The notes under the pieces were generated by a model. The model ran no database searches. It saw nothing but the letters and a program-made list of their open reading frames with translations, and had not been told where the DNA came from. From Streptomyces graminilatus (lineage in GTDB: Bacteria > Actinomycetota > Actinomycetes > Streptomycetales > Streptomycetaceae), in contig NZ_LIQQ01000062.1 in NCBI RefSeq assembly GCF_001418565.1, positions 1 to 44,353 of the forward strand: DNA of 44,353 nucleotides, written 5' to 3'. Made by a program: the position numbers and the translations under genes. Positions 9,801-17,298 of this stretch are shown here, piece after piece; the first letter of the stretch is position 1, and every line of letters starts with the position of its first letter.

Positions 9801-12800
9801 GGCTGAGCCCGGACGACGTACCCGACCTCGACCTGAGGGCGGTATGGCGAGCATTGGACGACCATTGGACGGGGCTCCTGGAACGGGCTCCCGGGATCCG
9901 GCTGTCCGGCGCGGACGACCTCGCGGACTTCGAGATACGGATGCTGCGCGTGCCGTCCACCGACACGGCGCCGGGTTCGTTCCGCCTCGAACTCCTCGAC
10001 CGCGCCCCGGCGGCGGACGGAACGGTCCGGGGCGCGGACTTCACGGTCGAAGAGCTCCCCGGCGGCAGGTTCGCCGTCACCGACCCGACCGGGAACGCGG
10101 CGTGGACCTTTGCCGGGGACGGTTCCTTCCTGGGCCGCGAGACCCTGCTCACCGGGGAGGGGCTCCCCTCCGGCCTGCGGCTGTCCGCGACCTTCAACGA
10201 GGTGCACCGGGTCATGCAGGTCGATCTGCTCGGTCCCGCCAGTTCCGTCAGGTCGCTGCGGATCACCGCCGCGGAGGGCACGCTCGCCGAGCGGCTGCCG
10301 GGCGGCTTCACCCTCACCGACACGATCACCGGCAGCCGCTTCCACTTCGACCGCAGCGGGGCCCTCGTCCTCCGCGACCTTCCGGCCCGTGACGGCTCGG
10401 GCTTCCTGCGTTTCACGGAGGGCGCGCGCAACGCCCGGCCGACCCGGCTGGTCGACCCGCTGTCCGAGCGTTTCCCGCTCCACTCGATCCCGGAGGAAGA
10501 CCTCCTGGACGACGGGCTCACCGACATCTCGGAACTCTTCGAGCGCACCCTCGACGAGGCATCGGGCGACATCCGGGCCCTGCCCGAGAACACGGCACCC
10601 GTGGACCTGTCGTCCATCTCCGGAGCCATGGAGTTCCTGCGTGTCGCACCCGACCCCCACGCCCTGCACAACCTGGACCTCCCGCAGGTGCGTCAGCTCG
10701 CGGGCGACGCCGCCGACTCGCTGAACAGGTTCCCCGGGCTGCGGCCCGAACTCCTCCACGACCAGTTGCGGGAGATGACCGCGCAGGCCCATCTGGGGAT
10801 CCGGCAGGGCGCGGCCACCGCCCTGCGGGAGTACCAGAACCTTCCCCTGGCGACTCGCCTGGAGGACCTCCAGGGCGGCGGCAGCCGCGTCCTGGGCGAC
10901 TTCGCTGTCACGCCGACCCCGCACGGTGGCCCGGGTGGCAGCCGCTTCACCGTCACGCACACACCGACGGACCTGACCGCAGGCTTCGGCCCGAATCGCG
11001 AGCTGCTCCACCAGGAAGTGTTCCTCAGGGGCGGCCCCGCCGAGCTCGACGGGACCAGGCTCGGGCTCACCGGCCGTGCGGCCGAGGGCGGTTGGGCCCC
11101 CGACTCCTTCCGGTTCGCGGGCCCACACACGGCCGACGAAGCGTTCACCCTCATGCGTCTCGACCCGAACCTCCCGTCCGAGGTGCGTGGCGGCTTCACC
11201 GTCACCGACGCCGCCGGTACGACGAAGTGGCACTACGGCCCCGAAGGCACGCTCGCCCTGAGAGACGTCCAACTCGTCGGCGACCGGGGTGTGTTCCGGT
11301 TCGAGGCGGGCGCTCCCGACGGGGTGCCCCGGGTCCTCGACACATCGGGCCATGCGTCTTCGACCCTGCGCGCGGAGCGGCTCGACGACGGCCGTATCGC
11401 GCTGATCCACACCGGGCCGGGCACGCAGCCGCTGGAGCGGACCGTCTTCGACGCGAGCGGCGGCAAGCTGCTGGAGGAGACCGTCGCCATCCGCGGCAAG
11501 GGCGGCAAGCCCTCAGGCTCGTACTGGACCATCGACCACCTGGCCGGCAAGGGTGTCCGCGTCAACGGCGACCACACCCCCCTCACCGGCCGCTTCGACA
11601 CCTTCAAGCTGGAGACGTCCCCCACCGGACAGTTCAAGCTGACCGGCAAGGACCCCGGCAAGGTCACCCTGTTCGAGCACGAGGTCCTCAACAACGGCAA
11701 CACCCTGCACATCGCCCGGGACCGCTTCGGCCACGCCCGCTGGACCGAGTTCGACAGCACGGGCACCCGGGTCCGGTCCGGCGAGCGCATCGGGGACCCG
11801 GACCAGCGGACGTACCACGACGTGCCGGACGGCTCCTGGCGCCTGCTCGACACCTCCCACGTGCGCACGTACCACAAGGCCGTCGACGGCGGCCTCGTGC
11901 GCGCCGAGAAGGGCGCCGACAGCCACTGGACCTGGCAGCGCTTCGACAAGAACGGCGTGGAGGCGCTTTCCGGCACCCGGCACTGGAGCGCGAACCACGT
12001 CGCCTTCAAGGACACTTTCCTCGACCCCGCCACGGGCCTGGAGACGGTGGCCCAACGGCGTGGCCAGACCTGGCCGTTCGACGGACTGCACGGCTCCCGG
12101 ATGTACCAGGAGCATTCCCTGCTGCCCGGCCACGCCCCGGCCGGAGCCCGGGTCGACCCCGACACGTATGTCGGTCAGAGTGCGGTGAACGCGCAGATCG
12201 AGAGCCTGGAGACGGCGGCGGACGGCGGCAGCCTGCTCGTCAAGCGGTTCGCCGACATGCGTCCGCCCGCCTTCATGTGGAAGGGCGCGGCGGGCCGCGA
12301 CCCGTTCGACGGCTTCTTCCGCGACCTGTTCGGCGGCGACTCCATGAACCGCGTGAGTCACTGGACCCAGACCGCCGCCGACGGCACCACGGTGACCGGC
12401 GTCCGGCTCAACCCGACGGGCAGCAACTGGGTCGACGTCGACCAGTTCGGCCGCGTCGTGCGGGAGAGCCGCAAGCTCGACGACGGCAGCGTCATCGAGA
12501 TCGGGCGCAGCGCCGACGACCCCACACGCTGGGCGCGGCTTCCCGAGTACCGCAAGGACGCCCCGTACGAACTGCACTGGCGGAACACGAAAACCGGCGA
12601 GACCGGCGCGCGGCACGCCGACGGCCTCGGACAGTGGTGGGACGTCTTCACCGACAACGAGGGCGTCGAACGCGTCCGGCTGCGCAGTGAGGGCGCCGGA
12701 ACACGCGAATACCTCTTCGAGGCACCGACCTTGCAAGACCTCACCCGCCACGACCGCGCGGGCATCTGGGTCGACAGGAACTCGATGCAGCACATCACCG

Positions 12801-14527
12801 GCCGACGCGACCGCGTGGGCGACGTGTTCGTCGAGTCGTCCGGCAGCCCTTACCGCACCACCTGGACCTGGAAGGCGTACGACTCCGCCGACCCGGCCAC
12901 CGTGCTCGACGAGGGCATCCGCAGGCAGAACCGCGGCTCGCTGTACTCACGCACCTGGGACGACTCGTTCGTCGACCTCGACCGGCTCGGCAACGTGGTG
13001 CGGGAGCGCCACGCCACCGATGTCGGTGCCTCCTGGGTAGACGCCGTGAGGCAACCCGACGGCACCTACACGTGGACGAAGACCGCCGCCGACGGCACGG
13101 TCCACTCCGAAGGCATCCGGGTGTACGACGATGTCGCGAAGGGTCGCTGGCGGGACCTCATCGACGACCAGGTGGTGCGGAGCAGGAACGGCGGCCGGGT
13201 CCGCGAGTACGCGTACGAGATCGTCACCCCGCAGCCGCCCGCGGCACCCGCGGTCGAAGTCACCCCCGGGACGACCCTGCGCGATCTGCTCGACCGGTCC
13301 GCGCGCCACTTCGAGACACCCGGCACGGTCCGGGTGGACCGGGAGGCCTGGAAGGAGTACGACCTCGGCAAGGTCTTCCGCGAGCGCGTCAAGGTGGACG
13401 GTGAGACCGTCAGATACCGCGAGGTCGACAAGCAGTGGGGCCAGTGGCGGGAGTACCAGAACGGCCACCTGGTCGAGCAGCGCGTCTTCGACGGGCGGGT
13501 GTACAGGACCGACGCCTTCGGCGGGCTGAGCATGTCGGGCCCGGCCGCCGTCCCGCACTACCTCGCCGGGGTCCTGCCCAGGGTCGGCGGCGACGTCGGC
13601 CTGCCCGGCGACCGTGCCTGGCGGCTCATCGGCCGGGAGTACGACCATCGCGGCGCCGGCATCGAGGCCATGGGCTATCTGCGAGAGGTCCAGGACCCGT
13701 GGCACGGTCTGTTCCAGGGGGTCAGGAACGGCGAGTCCGTCGAGATGCCCATGTGGCAGCGCGAGCTCCGCAGCTTCCTGACCTCGTTCAGCACCGGCTT
13801 CGTCACCGACTTCACCGCGGGCCTGCTGATCACCGAGCTGACCAACAAGGGCGACATCAAGCCGGAGGACGTCTACAAGGCGCTGCTCTCCGGCACGGTC
13901 GGCGGCACCTTCAGCGGTGGGCTCAACAACCTGTACAACCACACCCGGCTCGGATATCTCAAGACCAGCGTGGGCAACCGTGACTGGGCCGCACACCCCA
14001 AGCAATCGTTGACCGGCATCTCGGACGACTGGGCCACCGACTGGGCCGTCTTCGGAAAGCCCGCCCGCTGGCGCGGCGCCGCCTACGCCAACACCGTGGG
14101 ACTCGCGACCGGCGCGCTCAGTGGCTTCGTCAGCAACGCCATCAGCGCGGCGGTGTTCGGGGTCAACGGCAACCAGGTCCAGGGTGTGGACGCGCTGCGG
14201 GCCGGCGCGTGGGGTGCCGCGGGCTCGCTGTTCGGCGGGGTGAGCACAGGTCTGGCGCGCAACGCCTGGCACCTGGCCACCGGCGCCCGGGTCTTCTACC
14301 GGGGCGGCCTCGGTGAACTGGGCATGAACTGGGCCGAGTCCGCGCTGTCCCGGTACCTCGCCTACCAGATCGCGCAGGCGGACAGCCGGCACGGGAGCAA
14401 CCTGCCGTCCGCCGGCCGGGCGTTCCCGAAGCAGGTCAAGCCCGCGCCGACACCACCCCCACCGGCCCTGCAGCCGCCCCCGGCCGATCAACCCGACGCA
14501 CTCACCGAGGGTTTGGAGCTCCCGTGA
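3866..14527 (+). CDS. Giant multi-domain type VII secretion effector-like protein, about 3553 aa
   Basis: I place the start at GTG 3866, five bases after GGAGG; an in-frame TTG at 3854 lies just upstream. Residues 1-125 resemble the 'T7SS secretion signal' WXG-like helical domain of actinobacterial polymorphic toxins (W..VGYDGNPVAGNP). Hydrophobic segments follow (about 190-219 and 235-255), then an Ala/Gly/Arg-rich helical region. Two tandem homologous modules, centred on NSPFTAF (983) and NSPFTSF (1231), look ADP-ribosyltransferase-like. At least seven beta repeats of the GGF.VTD..G...W.FD..G type span about 895-2460, and YD/RHS-like sequence spans about 2600-3210. The C-terminus (about 3300-3510) is Gly/Ala-rich and hydrophobic, ending in a proline-rich tail. 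I see no nuclease, HINT or peptidase signature there. It is translationally coupled to the next gene. It is probably a surface or secreted toxin-like scaffold; target and activity are unknown. Confidence 0.88.
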   Translation: MASPGDWNQVGYDGNPVAGNPDVIDSVTRECRGLRDLAGDVDAGLENLLRTASDGGFEGETADALRKYVKQALKTFAANVNRSFDMVASATARYANALREAQGRAESAARRGGAVAIPPAGLVGKNAPPPAELTAARNDVEAEVDFINGEAKILEDALRTASDLVYSPLTPPKKSFKERFVEGLWKALEILTLVVGIVAVIVGGPLGLLAFGMGAVLFFKSLADYAQGRTSAVALGLAFLGILFPSTKGLTSVAGLMRLFKSGASLGLRGAGRALSAGGRIMLRAGRLLMAPRTLAAMTGQGLLRLSQAGGRMLATGMSRLPGLLAGTPRAFSSAMRMAGGFARGAVRWGRFAVRRDFFMATAFVGGGMGRRLGVYAITNLGRAFDLALSALLPLRYSELARFGFKGAFRMGVLERGLLRSPPAGAALVRGAGSAAGDLAATTGRRLLTPEATRPLQEPGKLVRPGTPAWDDALDELTEFMPPPTALPRSTSASSPLRVPGMPSGRFSSAFDDLVEPAAFSDLDALGSRFGPLLRDGGIDVADLGAGGLLPRQFRDALDTLDDLDELGATGTGPRSLLLERPQSAVTQLRDLDAFGGLDRTGAGLLKPMDELAELAPLSIDGKFGGLTTTQLGKVLDGEIDLVDITKDGVTLRIGTTDPVNVHVGLKDEMTIRVLGPDESGTGPLEGKFTGPDSPTRSGFKLDELARLLPDSPGDLGHARELLGMGPLKTDVVTNPVTARTGFPPLTLREIITGGAVGKTGTDRFQAWVRAQNAAVDLDTAGQKLSQVADLPDVPPLHRAEAELDLSAAEVKFHQARFEFDRLGRNLNTVRQDITVMMARLDGPAAHLPTGELRLLDDLARPTERWITMEPGEQLTYVLRTDAGIVPDVRVAMADGHFTVTTPEGIVTRYGPDGAPVGVDVPAHAVPQVHWLVRQDMDFAASNLKSGMKTQLTVDGLVPARADGTITPLQAVSTTNAKAFKENSPFTAFSPPGNIARNYGGQEIGLDLVSLSKDINSGVEDVKNLRIISHTDLQQEILTEIRIRVGDPQLDVPGAFSHTTTNKEIQDFLIRNGVTKGIATKVTPDIKALLQVRRDRTWLVQGVIPKQYLTGPYPTVDSLKFVPSAPQTPFAAPGSVLESAGRASGSGLPPAEKLELGPRPDDFYMSQVDLEELRGVKLVRQDDFHHLDVDIKGLRKSHFDTDLGMVPANPEGATTAFQHVAGAENLVRKSNSPFTSFAVAGGHKAYGDIEFSLDAYKLGTDIKSGLLPNVGILPAHDLRKIIGDQIDWTMGRHLDVHSALTADSSRKDVLNFLKANDVNTGVQGGKDLTGKLASDVRVLLNTTRDQEWLIKGIVPKSYLEGPYTRTAAASGTGDALPAGPLRDLDEAAGSLRLADTVKTDFTDKALLADTLPGLNRFDAPRPMSELRLMDPGQTVVRVEWHSAPRPGGGATLTDTLGDVRLQYTAGRALEFVDMRVPGRDVFLRFDAVPEMGSLPRAVGLDGVPPAVAGVVVDPVRGALGVVTGVKVGTPDGAWTARFDLDGTRLSEELRLSGHVGDALTDARLITTVTRGRGGDMVPTLRVAVPGLGDGAFSVVRLPGGDAAGRLPAGGFAVTDLANGDRFVFDRAGRFVDLPADAPPVRLDTAGTTLPDSNVGPLTALDDFGGPLSERFPLRSVPEHTLLDGAATHPPRIELPHADAPTVARPADIAPPTDLPLTPLTRFHDVPLSGVGDLAGLEFRIGGETADGVPGTFRLDVTRAAPTPHGAGPQARFTVERLDSGAFRVTDPAGTTRWEFDAGGTFLARETAIVDHDLGLPYDLWFRTTATTTTDGVTSRIVGLAGPRGATDSFPLTAIDRSLQDRLPGGFTLTDSITGSRFHYDADLGLTFRDVPDRDGSGFLRFTKGAPDVPSVRLDDLGGSSGPHDLAQIFERTLDEASGGTRPLSDPPLGADLRLPGLDESTALRLSDAVARHGDQWLTRLSPDDVPDLDLRAVWRALDDHWTGLLERAPGIRLSGADDLADFEIRMLRVPSTDTAPGSFRLELLDRAPAADGTVRGADFTVEELPGGRFAVTDPTGNAAWTFAGDGSFLGRETLLTGEGLPSGLRLSATFNEVHRVMQVDLLGPASSVRSLRITAAEGTLAERLPGGFTLTDTITGSRFHFDRSGALVLRDLPARDGSGFLRFTEGARNARPTRLVDPLSERFPLHSIPEEDLLDDGLTDISELFERTLDEASGDIRALPENTAPVDLSSISGAMEFLRVAPDPHALHNLDLPQVRQLAGDAADSLNRFPGLRPELLHDQLREMTAQAHLGIRQGAATALREYQNLPLATRLEDLQGGGSRVLGDFAVTPTPHGGPGGSRFTVTHTPTDLTAGFGPNRELLHQEVFLRGGPAELDGTRLGLTGRAAEGGWAPDSFRFAGPHTADEAFTLMRLDPNLPSEVRGGFTVTDAAGTTKWHYGPEGTLALRDVQLVGDRGVFRFEAGAPDGVPRVLDTSGHASSTLRAERLDDGRIALIHTGPGTQPLERTVFDASGGKLLEETVAIRGKGGKPSGSYWTIDHLAGKGVRVNGDHTPLTGRFDTFKLETSPTGQFKLTGKDPGKVTLFEHEVLNNGNTLHIARDRFGHARWTEFDSTGTRVRSGERIGDPDQRTYHDVPDGSWRLLDTSHVRTYHKAVDGGLVRAEKGADSHWTWQRFDKNGVEALSGTRHWSANHVAFKDTFLDPATGLETVAQRRGQTWPFDGLHGSRMYQEHSLLPGHAPAGARVDPDTYVGQSAVNAQIESLETAADGGSLLVKRFADMRPPAFMWKGAAGRDPFDGFFRDLFGGDSMNRVSHWTQTAADGTTVTGVRLNPTGSNWVDVDQFGRVVRESRKLDDGSVIEIGRSADDPTRWARLPEYRKDAPYELHWRNTKTGETGARHADGLGQWWDVFTDNEGVERVRLRSEGAGTREYLFEAPTLQDLTRHDRAGIWVDRNSMQHITGRRDRVGDVFVESSGSPYRTTWTWKAYDSADPATVLDEGIRRQNRGSLYSRTWDDSFVDLDRLGNVVRERHATDVGASWVDAVRQPDGTYTWTKTAADGTVHSEGIRVYDDVAKGRWRDLIDDQVVRSRNGGRVREYAYEIVTPQPPAAPAVEVTPGTTLRDLLDRSARHFETPGTVRVDREAWKEYDLGKVFRERVKVDGETVRYREVDKQWGQWREYQNGHLVEQRVFDGRVYRTDAFGGLSMSGPAAVPHYLAGVLPRVGGDVGLPGDRAWRLIGREYDHRGAGIEAMGYLREVQDPWHGLFQGVRNGESVEMPMWQRELRSFLTSFSTGFVTDFTAGLLITELTNKGDIKPEDVYKALLSGTVGGTFSGGLNNLYNHTRLGYLKTSVGNRDWAAHPKQSLTGISDDWATDWAVFGKPARWRGAAYANTVGLATGALSGFVSNAISAAVFGVNGNQVQGVDALRAGAWGAAGSLFGGVSTGLARNAWHLATGARVFYRGGLGELGMNWAESALSRYLAYQIAQADSRHGSNLPSAGRAFPKQVKPAPTPPPPALQPPPADQPDALTEGLELP
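6680..7215 (+). repeat. Module A1: first ADP-ribosyltransferase-like repeat inside the giant gene
   Basis: Residues about 939-1117 of the giant protein. It has the order NSPFTAF (983-989), a Y..QEIGLDL..L..DI strand region, NLRIISHTDLQ, and RDRTWLVQGVIPKQYLTGPY near 1094-1113. This matches A2 segment by segment about 248 residues later. Where A2 has Glu (RDQEWL), A1 has Thr1097, so A1 may be catalytically dead. Assignment to the ART fold rests on the S-P-F-T-S-F / E-W-L-x-x-G pattern and is inference. Confidence 0.6.
7400..7955 (+). repeat. Module A2: second ADP-ribosyltransferase-like repeat inside the giant gene
   Basis: Residues about 1179-1364. It contains AFQHV, NSPFTSF (1231-1237), a Y.DIEFSLDAYKLGTDI stretch, NVGILPAHDLR, LDVHSAL, and RDQEWLIKGIVPKSYLEGPY with Glu1347. 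This copy keeps the acidic residue expected at the catalytic position of an H/R-[ST]-E type ADP-ribosyltransferase. It could be active while A1 is degenerate. The tandem arrangement suggests internal duplication. Confidence 0.6.
9043..9690 (+). repeat. Long internal repeat B1 of the giant gene
   Basis: This runs from LSGVGDLAGLEFRI to the FERTLDEASG segment. It is closely matched by B2 at 9901-10575, with near-identical stretches such as LPGGFTLTDSITGSRFHYD against LPGGFTLTDTITGSRFHFD, and GSGFLRFT shared by both. DNA identity is also visibly high there. It points to a segmental duplication of about 215 codons, with an older partial copy upstream (LSERFPL near 8869). Confidence 0.8.
9901..10575 (+). 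repeat. Long internal repeat B2 of the giant gene
   Basis: This is the second copy of the unit at 9043-9690, beginning LSGADDLADFEIRM and ending FERTLDEASGD. The two copies are separated by a unique helical insert (LRLSDAVARHGDQW...). The unit is rich in beta-strand-forming GGF.VTD repeats. The high similarity implies either recent duplication or ongoing gene conversion. Confidence 0.8.
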
Positions 14528-17208
14528 CCGCCACCGCCACCCCCACCGTGCACCGGGTCGCCCCCAAGGGCCGCGGCGCCCACCGCAGCGTCACCGCCGC
14601 TCTGCGCGCCGCCGCCGACGGCGACGAGATCCGCATCGCTCCCGGCGACTACGTCGAGGCGCTGGTCCTGGACCGTGCGGTGAGCCTGCTGCCGAAGGAA
14701 GGGCCGGACCTCGCCGTACGGCTCCTGGCGGCGGACCCCGGCCGTCCGGTCCTGGACGTCACCGCCCCCGGTGTCCGCGTCGACGGGCTCGCATTGACCG
14801 GCCAGGACCCGGCGCTGCCCGCCGTACTGGTGACGGCCGGCGCTCTGGAACTGGACGGCTGCGAGATCTCCGGCGGCCGGGTCGAGGCGGCCGGCGGCGC
14901 GTCGCTGACCCTGCGCGACTGCCGGGTCTCCGGTGCCGCCCTGGCCGGGGTGCACGCGAACACCACCGGCCGGACCGAGCTGACCGACACGCTGGTGGAG
15001 GACATCGACGGCACCGGAGTCGTCCTTGGCTCCGCCACGGCGGCGCACATCCTGGGGCTGACGGTCCGGGAGGTCACCGGCTCCGGGGTCCGCGTACGGG
15101 GCAGGGCCTCGGCCGTGCTCCGCGACTGCCTGATCACCCGACCCGGCCGCAGCGGGCTGCTGACCGAGGACGAGGCGTCCGTGGCCGTACTGGACTGCCG
15201 GCTGGAGGAGACCGGCGCCGAAGGCGTACGGGTCCTGGGAAGTTCCCGTCGGCCCGAGGGGAACCCGGAGCGTCCCGAGGCCGCCGAGGGCGGTGTGGTG
15301 TTCGCCGACTGCCAGGTGCTGCACACCGGTACGGACGCGGTCGCCGTCTCCGGCACCGGGGACGTCCTGCTCCTCACCACCCGGATACGGGGCGGCTCCG
15401 GGCCCGGCGTGAGCGCCGACGACGACAGCACGGCCGTACTGGTCGACTGCCAGGTGGACCGGCCGCGCGGCTCGTGCCTGGTGGCCCGGGGCAACGCACG
15501 GCTGTCCGCCGAGGGCACGTCGGTGCGCGGCAGCGAGGCCAACGGTCTGCTGGCGGGCGGCCGTTCGCAGGTGAGCCTGGCATCGAGCGACGTCACGGAC
15601 TGCGGATTCAGCGCGGTGCACGCCTGCGACGACTCCCGGCTGTCGCTGACCGCCTGCCGTATCGGCGCCACCCCCGAGCACGGCGTCCGGGCCACCGACC
15701 GGGCCGAACTCACCGTCGAGGGGGTGCGGATCAGCGACTGCGGACAGTCGGGCCTGCAGATCGACTCGGCGGCGGCCGCCCGCGTGCGCGGACTGTCCGT
15801 ACTGCGCGGCCGCACCGGCATCAACGTGGAGTCCACCGGCACGGTCGTCCTGGAGGAGTGCGACGTCACGGAGGCCGAACGCGCCGGCATCACCTGCGCA
15901 GCCGCCACCTCGGCCGTACTGCGGGACTGCCGGATCAGCGGCTCCGGCACCGCGGGCCTGGTGATCGGGGAGCGAGCGACCCCCAGCATCGAGGACTGCA
16001 CGGTGCGCGACGCGACCGGCTCCGGACTGGTCCTCGGCTCCTTCGCCGAACCGCGCGTCAAGGCCCTCACCGTGGCCCGCACCGGCAAGAACAGCTTGTT
16101 CGTCGGCGAGAAGGCGCGCGGCACCTTCGAGGACTGCGTCTTCGCCGGCGCCGGAAACAACGGGGAGGCGTTCCCGGCCGTTCACATGGCGGCCGGCAGC
16201 GCGCCCGTGCTGCGCGGCTGTGTGGTGCGGGACGCGGAGGAGGACGTCGCCGCGGAGAAGGGAGCCCGCCCGGTGTTCGACGACTGCGTCTCACGCAACG
16301 TGACCCACCCCGCCCTGCCCACCGGCCGCGCCGAGGCGCTCGCGTCCGCCGAGGGCGGCGACACGGCCGGGGCGACCGGGGCCCGGGAGACCGACGCCCC
16401 CTCCGAGGACACCTTGGAGGACCTGCTCGCCGAACTCGACGGGCTGGCGGGCCTGGACCGCGTCAAGAACGACGTGTCGTCCCTGGTGAAGCTGATGCAG
16501 ACGGTGCGCCGCCGCGAGGAGATGGGCCTCGCCGCACCCCCGCTCAGCCGCCACCTGGTCTTCACCGGCAACCCGGGCACCGGCAAGACCACCATCGCCC
16601 GCCTCTACGGCCGTATCCTCGCCGCCGTCGGCCTCCTCGACCGCGGCCATCTGGTCGAGGCGGACCGCTCCGCCCTGGTCGGTGAGTACGTCGGCCACAC
16701 CGGACCGAAGACCACGCGCGTCTTCGAACAGGCCCGGGGCGGCGTCCTCTTCATCGACGAGGCGTACACCCTCAGCCAGTACGCCGGCACCAACGACTTC
16801 GGGCAGGAGGCCATCGCCACCCTGCTGAAGCTGATGGAGGACCACCGCGACGACGTGGTGGTGATCGTCGCCGGATACCCACGGGAGATGGAGGTCTTCG
16901 TGCGCTCCAACCCCGGCCTGGCCTCCCGCTTCAACCGCACACTGCTCTTCGAGGACTACGGCTCCGCCGAACTGGTCAGCATCGTGGACCACCAGGCGGC
17001 GCAGCACCAGTACGAGCTCACGCCGCCCGCCCGTGAGGCCCTGACCGCCCACTTCGACACGCTGCCCCGGGAACGCGGATTCGGCAACGGCCGCGCGGCC
17101 CGCCAACTGTTCCAGACGATGACAGAGCGTCAGGCCTACCGCGTCGCCGAACTGCCCGACGCCTCCGAATCCGACCTGATGACCCTGACTCCGGACGACC
17201 TGCCGTAG
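14524..17208 (+). CDS. Right-handed beta-helix protein fused to EccA/CbbX-type AAA+ ATPase, 894 aa
   Basis: The GTG start overlaps the stop of the giant gene (GTGA), so translation is coupled. Residues about 1-600 consist of many short parallel beta-helix repeats of the form G..V.DC.I..TG..GV.V. Residues about 635-894 are a CbxX/CfxQ-family AAA+ domain: Walker A GNPGTGKT (682-689), Walker B VLFIDEAYTL with D745/E746, SNPGLASRFN with an arginine-finger-like Arg, and a sensor-2-like GNGRAARQLF. EccA of mycobacterial ESX loci has the same AAA class but carries TPR-like helices at its N-terminus. Here a beta-helix takes that place, which could recognise the beta-rich giant protein. A chaperone or unfoldase role for the giant protein is inferred from coupling. 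No signal peptide is visible, so it is probably cytoplasmic. Confidence 0.9.
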   Translation: MTATATPTVHRVAPKGRGAHRSVTAALRAAADGDEIRIAPGDYVEALVLDRAVSLLPKEGPDLAVRLLAADPGRPVLDVTAPGVRVDGLALTGQDPALPAVLVTAGALELDGCEISGGRVEAAGGASLTLRDCRVSGAALAGVHANTTGRTELTDTLVEDIDGTGVVLGSATAAHILGLTVREVTGSGVRVRGRASAVLRDCLITRPGRSGLLTEDEASVAVLDCRLEETGAEGVRVLGSSRRPEGNPERPEAAEGGVVFADCQVLHTGTDAVAVSGTGDVLLLTTRIRGGSGPGVSADDDSTAVLVDCQVDRPRGSCLVARGNARLSAEGTSVRGSEANGLLAGGRSQVSLASSDVTDCGFSAVHACDDSRLSLTACRIGATPEHGVRATDRAELTVEGVRISDCGQSGLQIDSAAAARVRGLSVLRGRTGINVESTGTVVLEECDVTEAERAGITCAAATSAVLRDCRISGSGTAGLVIGERATPSIEDCTVRDATGSGLVLGSFAEPRVKALTVARTGKNSLFVGEKARGTFEDCVFAGAGNNGEAFPAVHMAAGSAPVLRGCVVRDAEEDVAAEKGARPVFDDCVSRNVTHPALPTGRAEALASAEGGDTAGATGARETDAPSEDTLEDLLAELDGLAGLDRVKNDVSSLVKLMQTVRRREEMGLAAPPLSRHLVFTGNPGTGKTTIARLYGRILAAVGLLDRGHLVEADRSALVGEYVGHTGPKTTRVFEQARGGVLFIDEAYTLSQYAGTNDFGQEAIATLLKLMEDHRDDVVVIVAGYPREMEVFVRSNPGLASRFNRTLLFEDYGSAELVSIVDHQAAQHQYELTPPAREALTAHFDTLPRERGFGNGRAARQLFQTMTERQAYRVAELPDASESDLMTLTPDDLP

Positions 17209-17260
17209 GCGCGGTGCTGCCTCCCCACACCGTTCACCTCACTCCACTCGACTGCACTCC

Positions 17261-17280
17261 TCTCCACCCCTCTCCACCCC
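17261..17280 (+). repeat. Tandem 10-mer in a G-poor pyrimidine-rich leader
   Basis: TCTCCACCCC occurs twice, directly followed by TCTCTAAGGA, which supplies the ribosome-binding AAGGA. The roughly 60 bases before the next gene are almost devoid of G. The transcript here would be unstructured. This may favour independent ribosome loading after the stop codon of the ATPase gene at 17208. Confidence 0.55.
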
Positions 17281-17298
17281 TCTCTAAGGACCCGATCC

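Noticed and set aside
9043..10575. Assembly artefact behind the long internal repeat of the giant gene
   Set aside because: The two copies differ at many positions and are separated by unique sequence, so they are not a collapsed or duplicated assembly.
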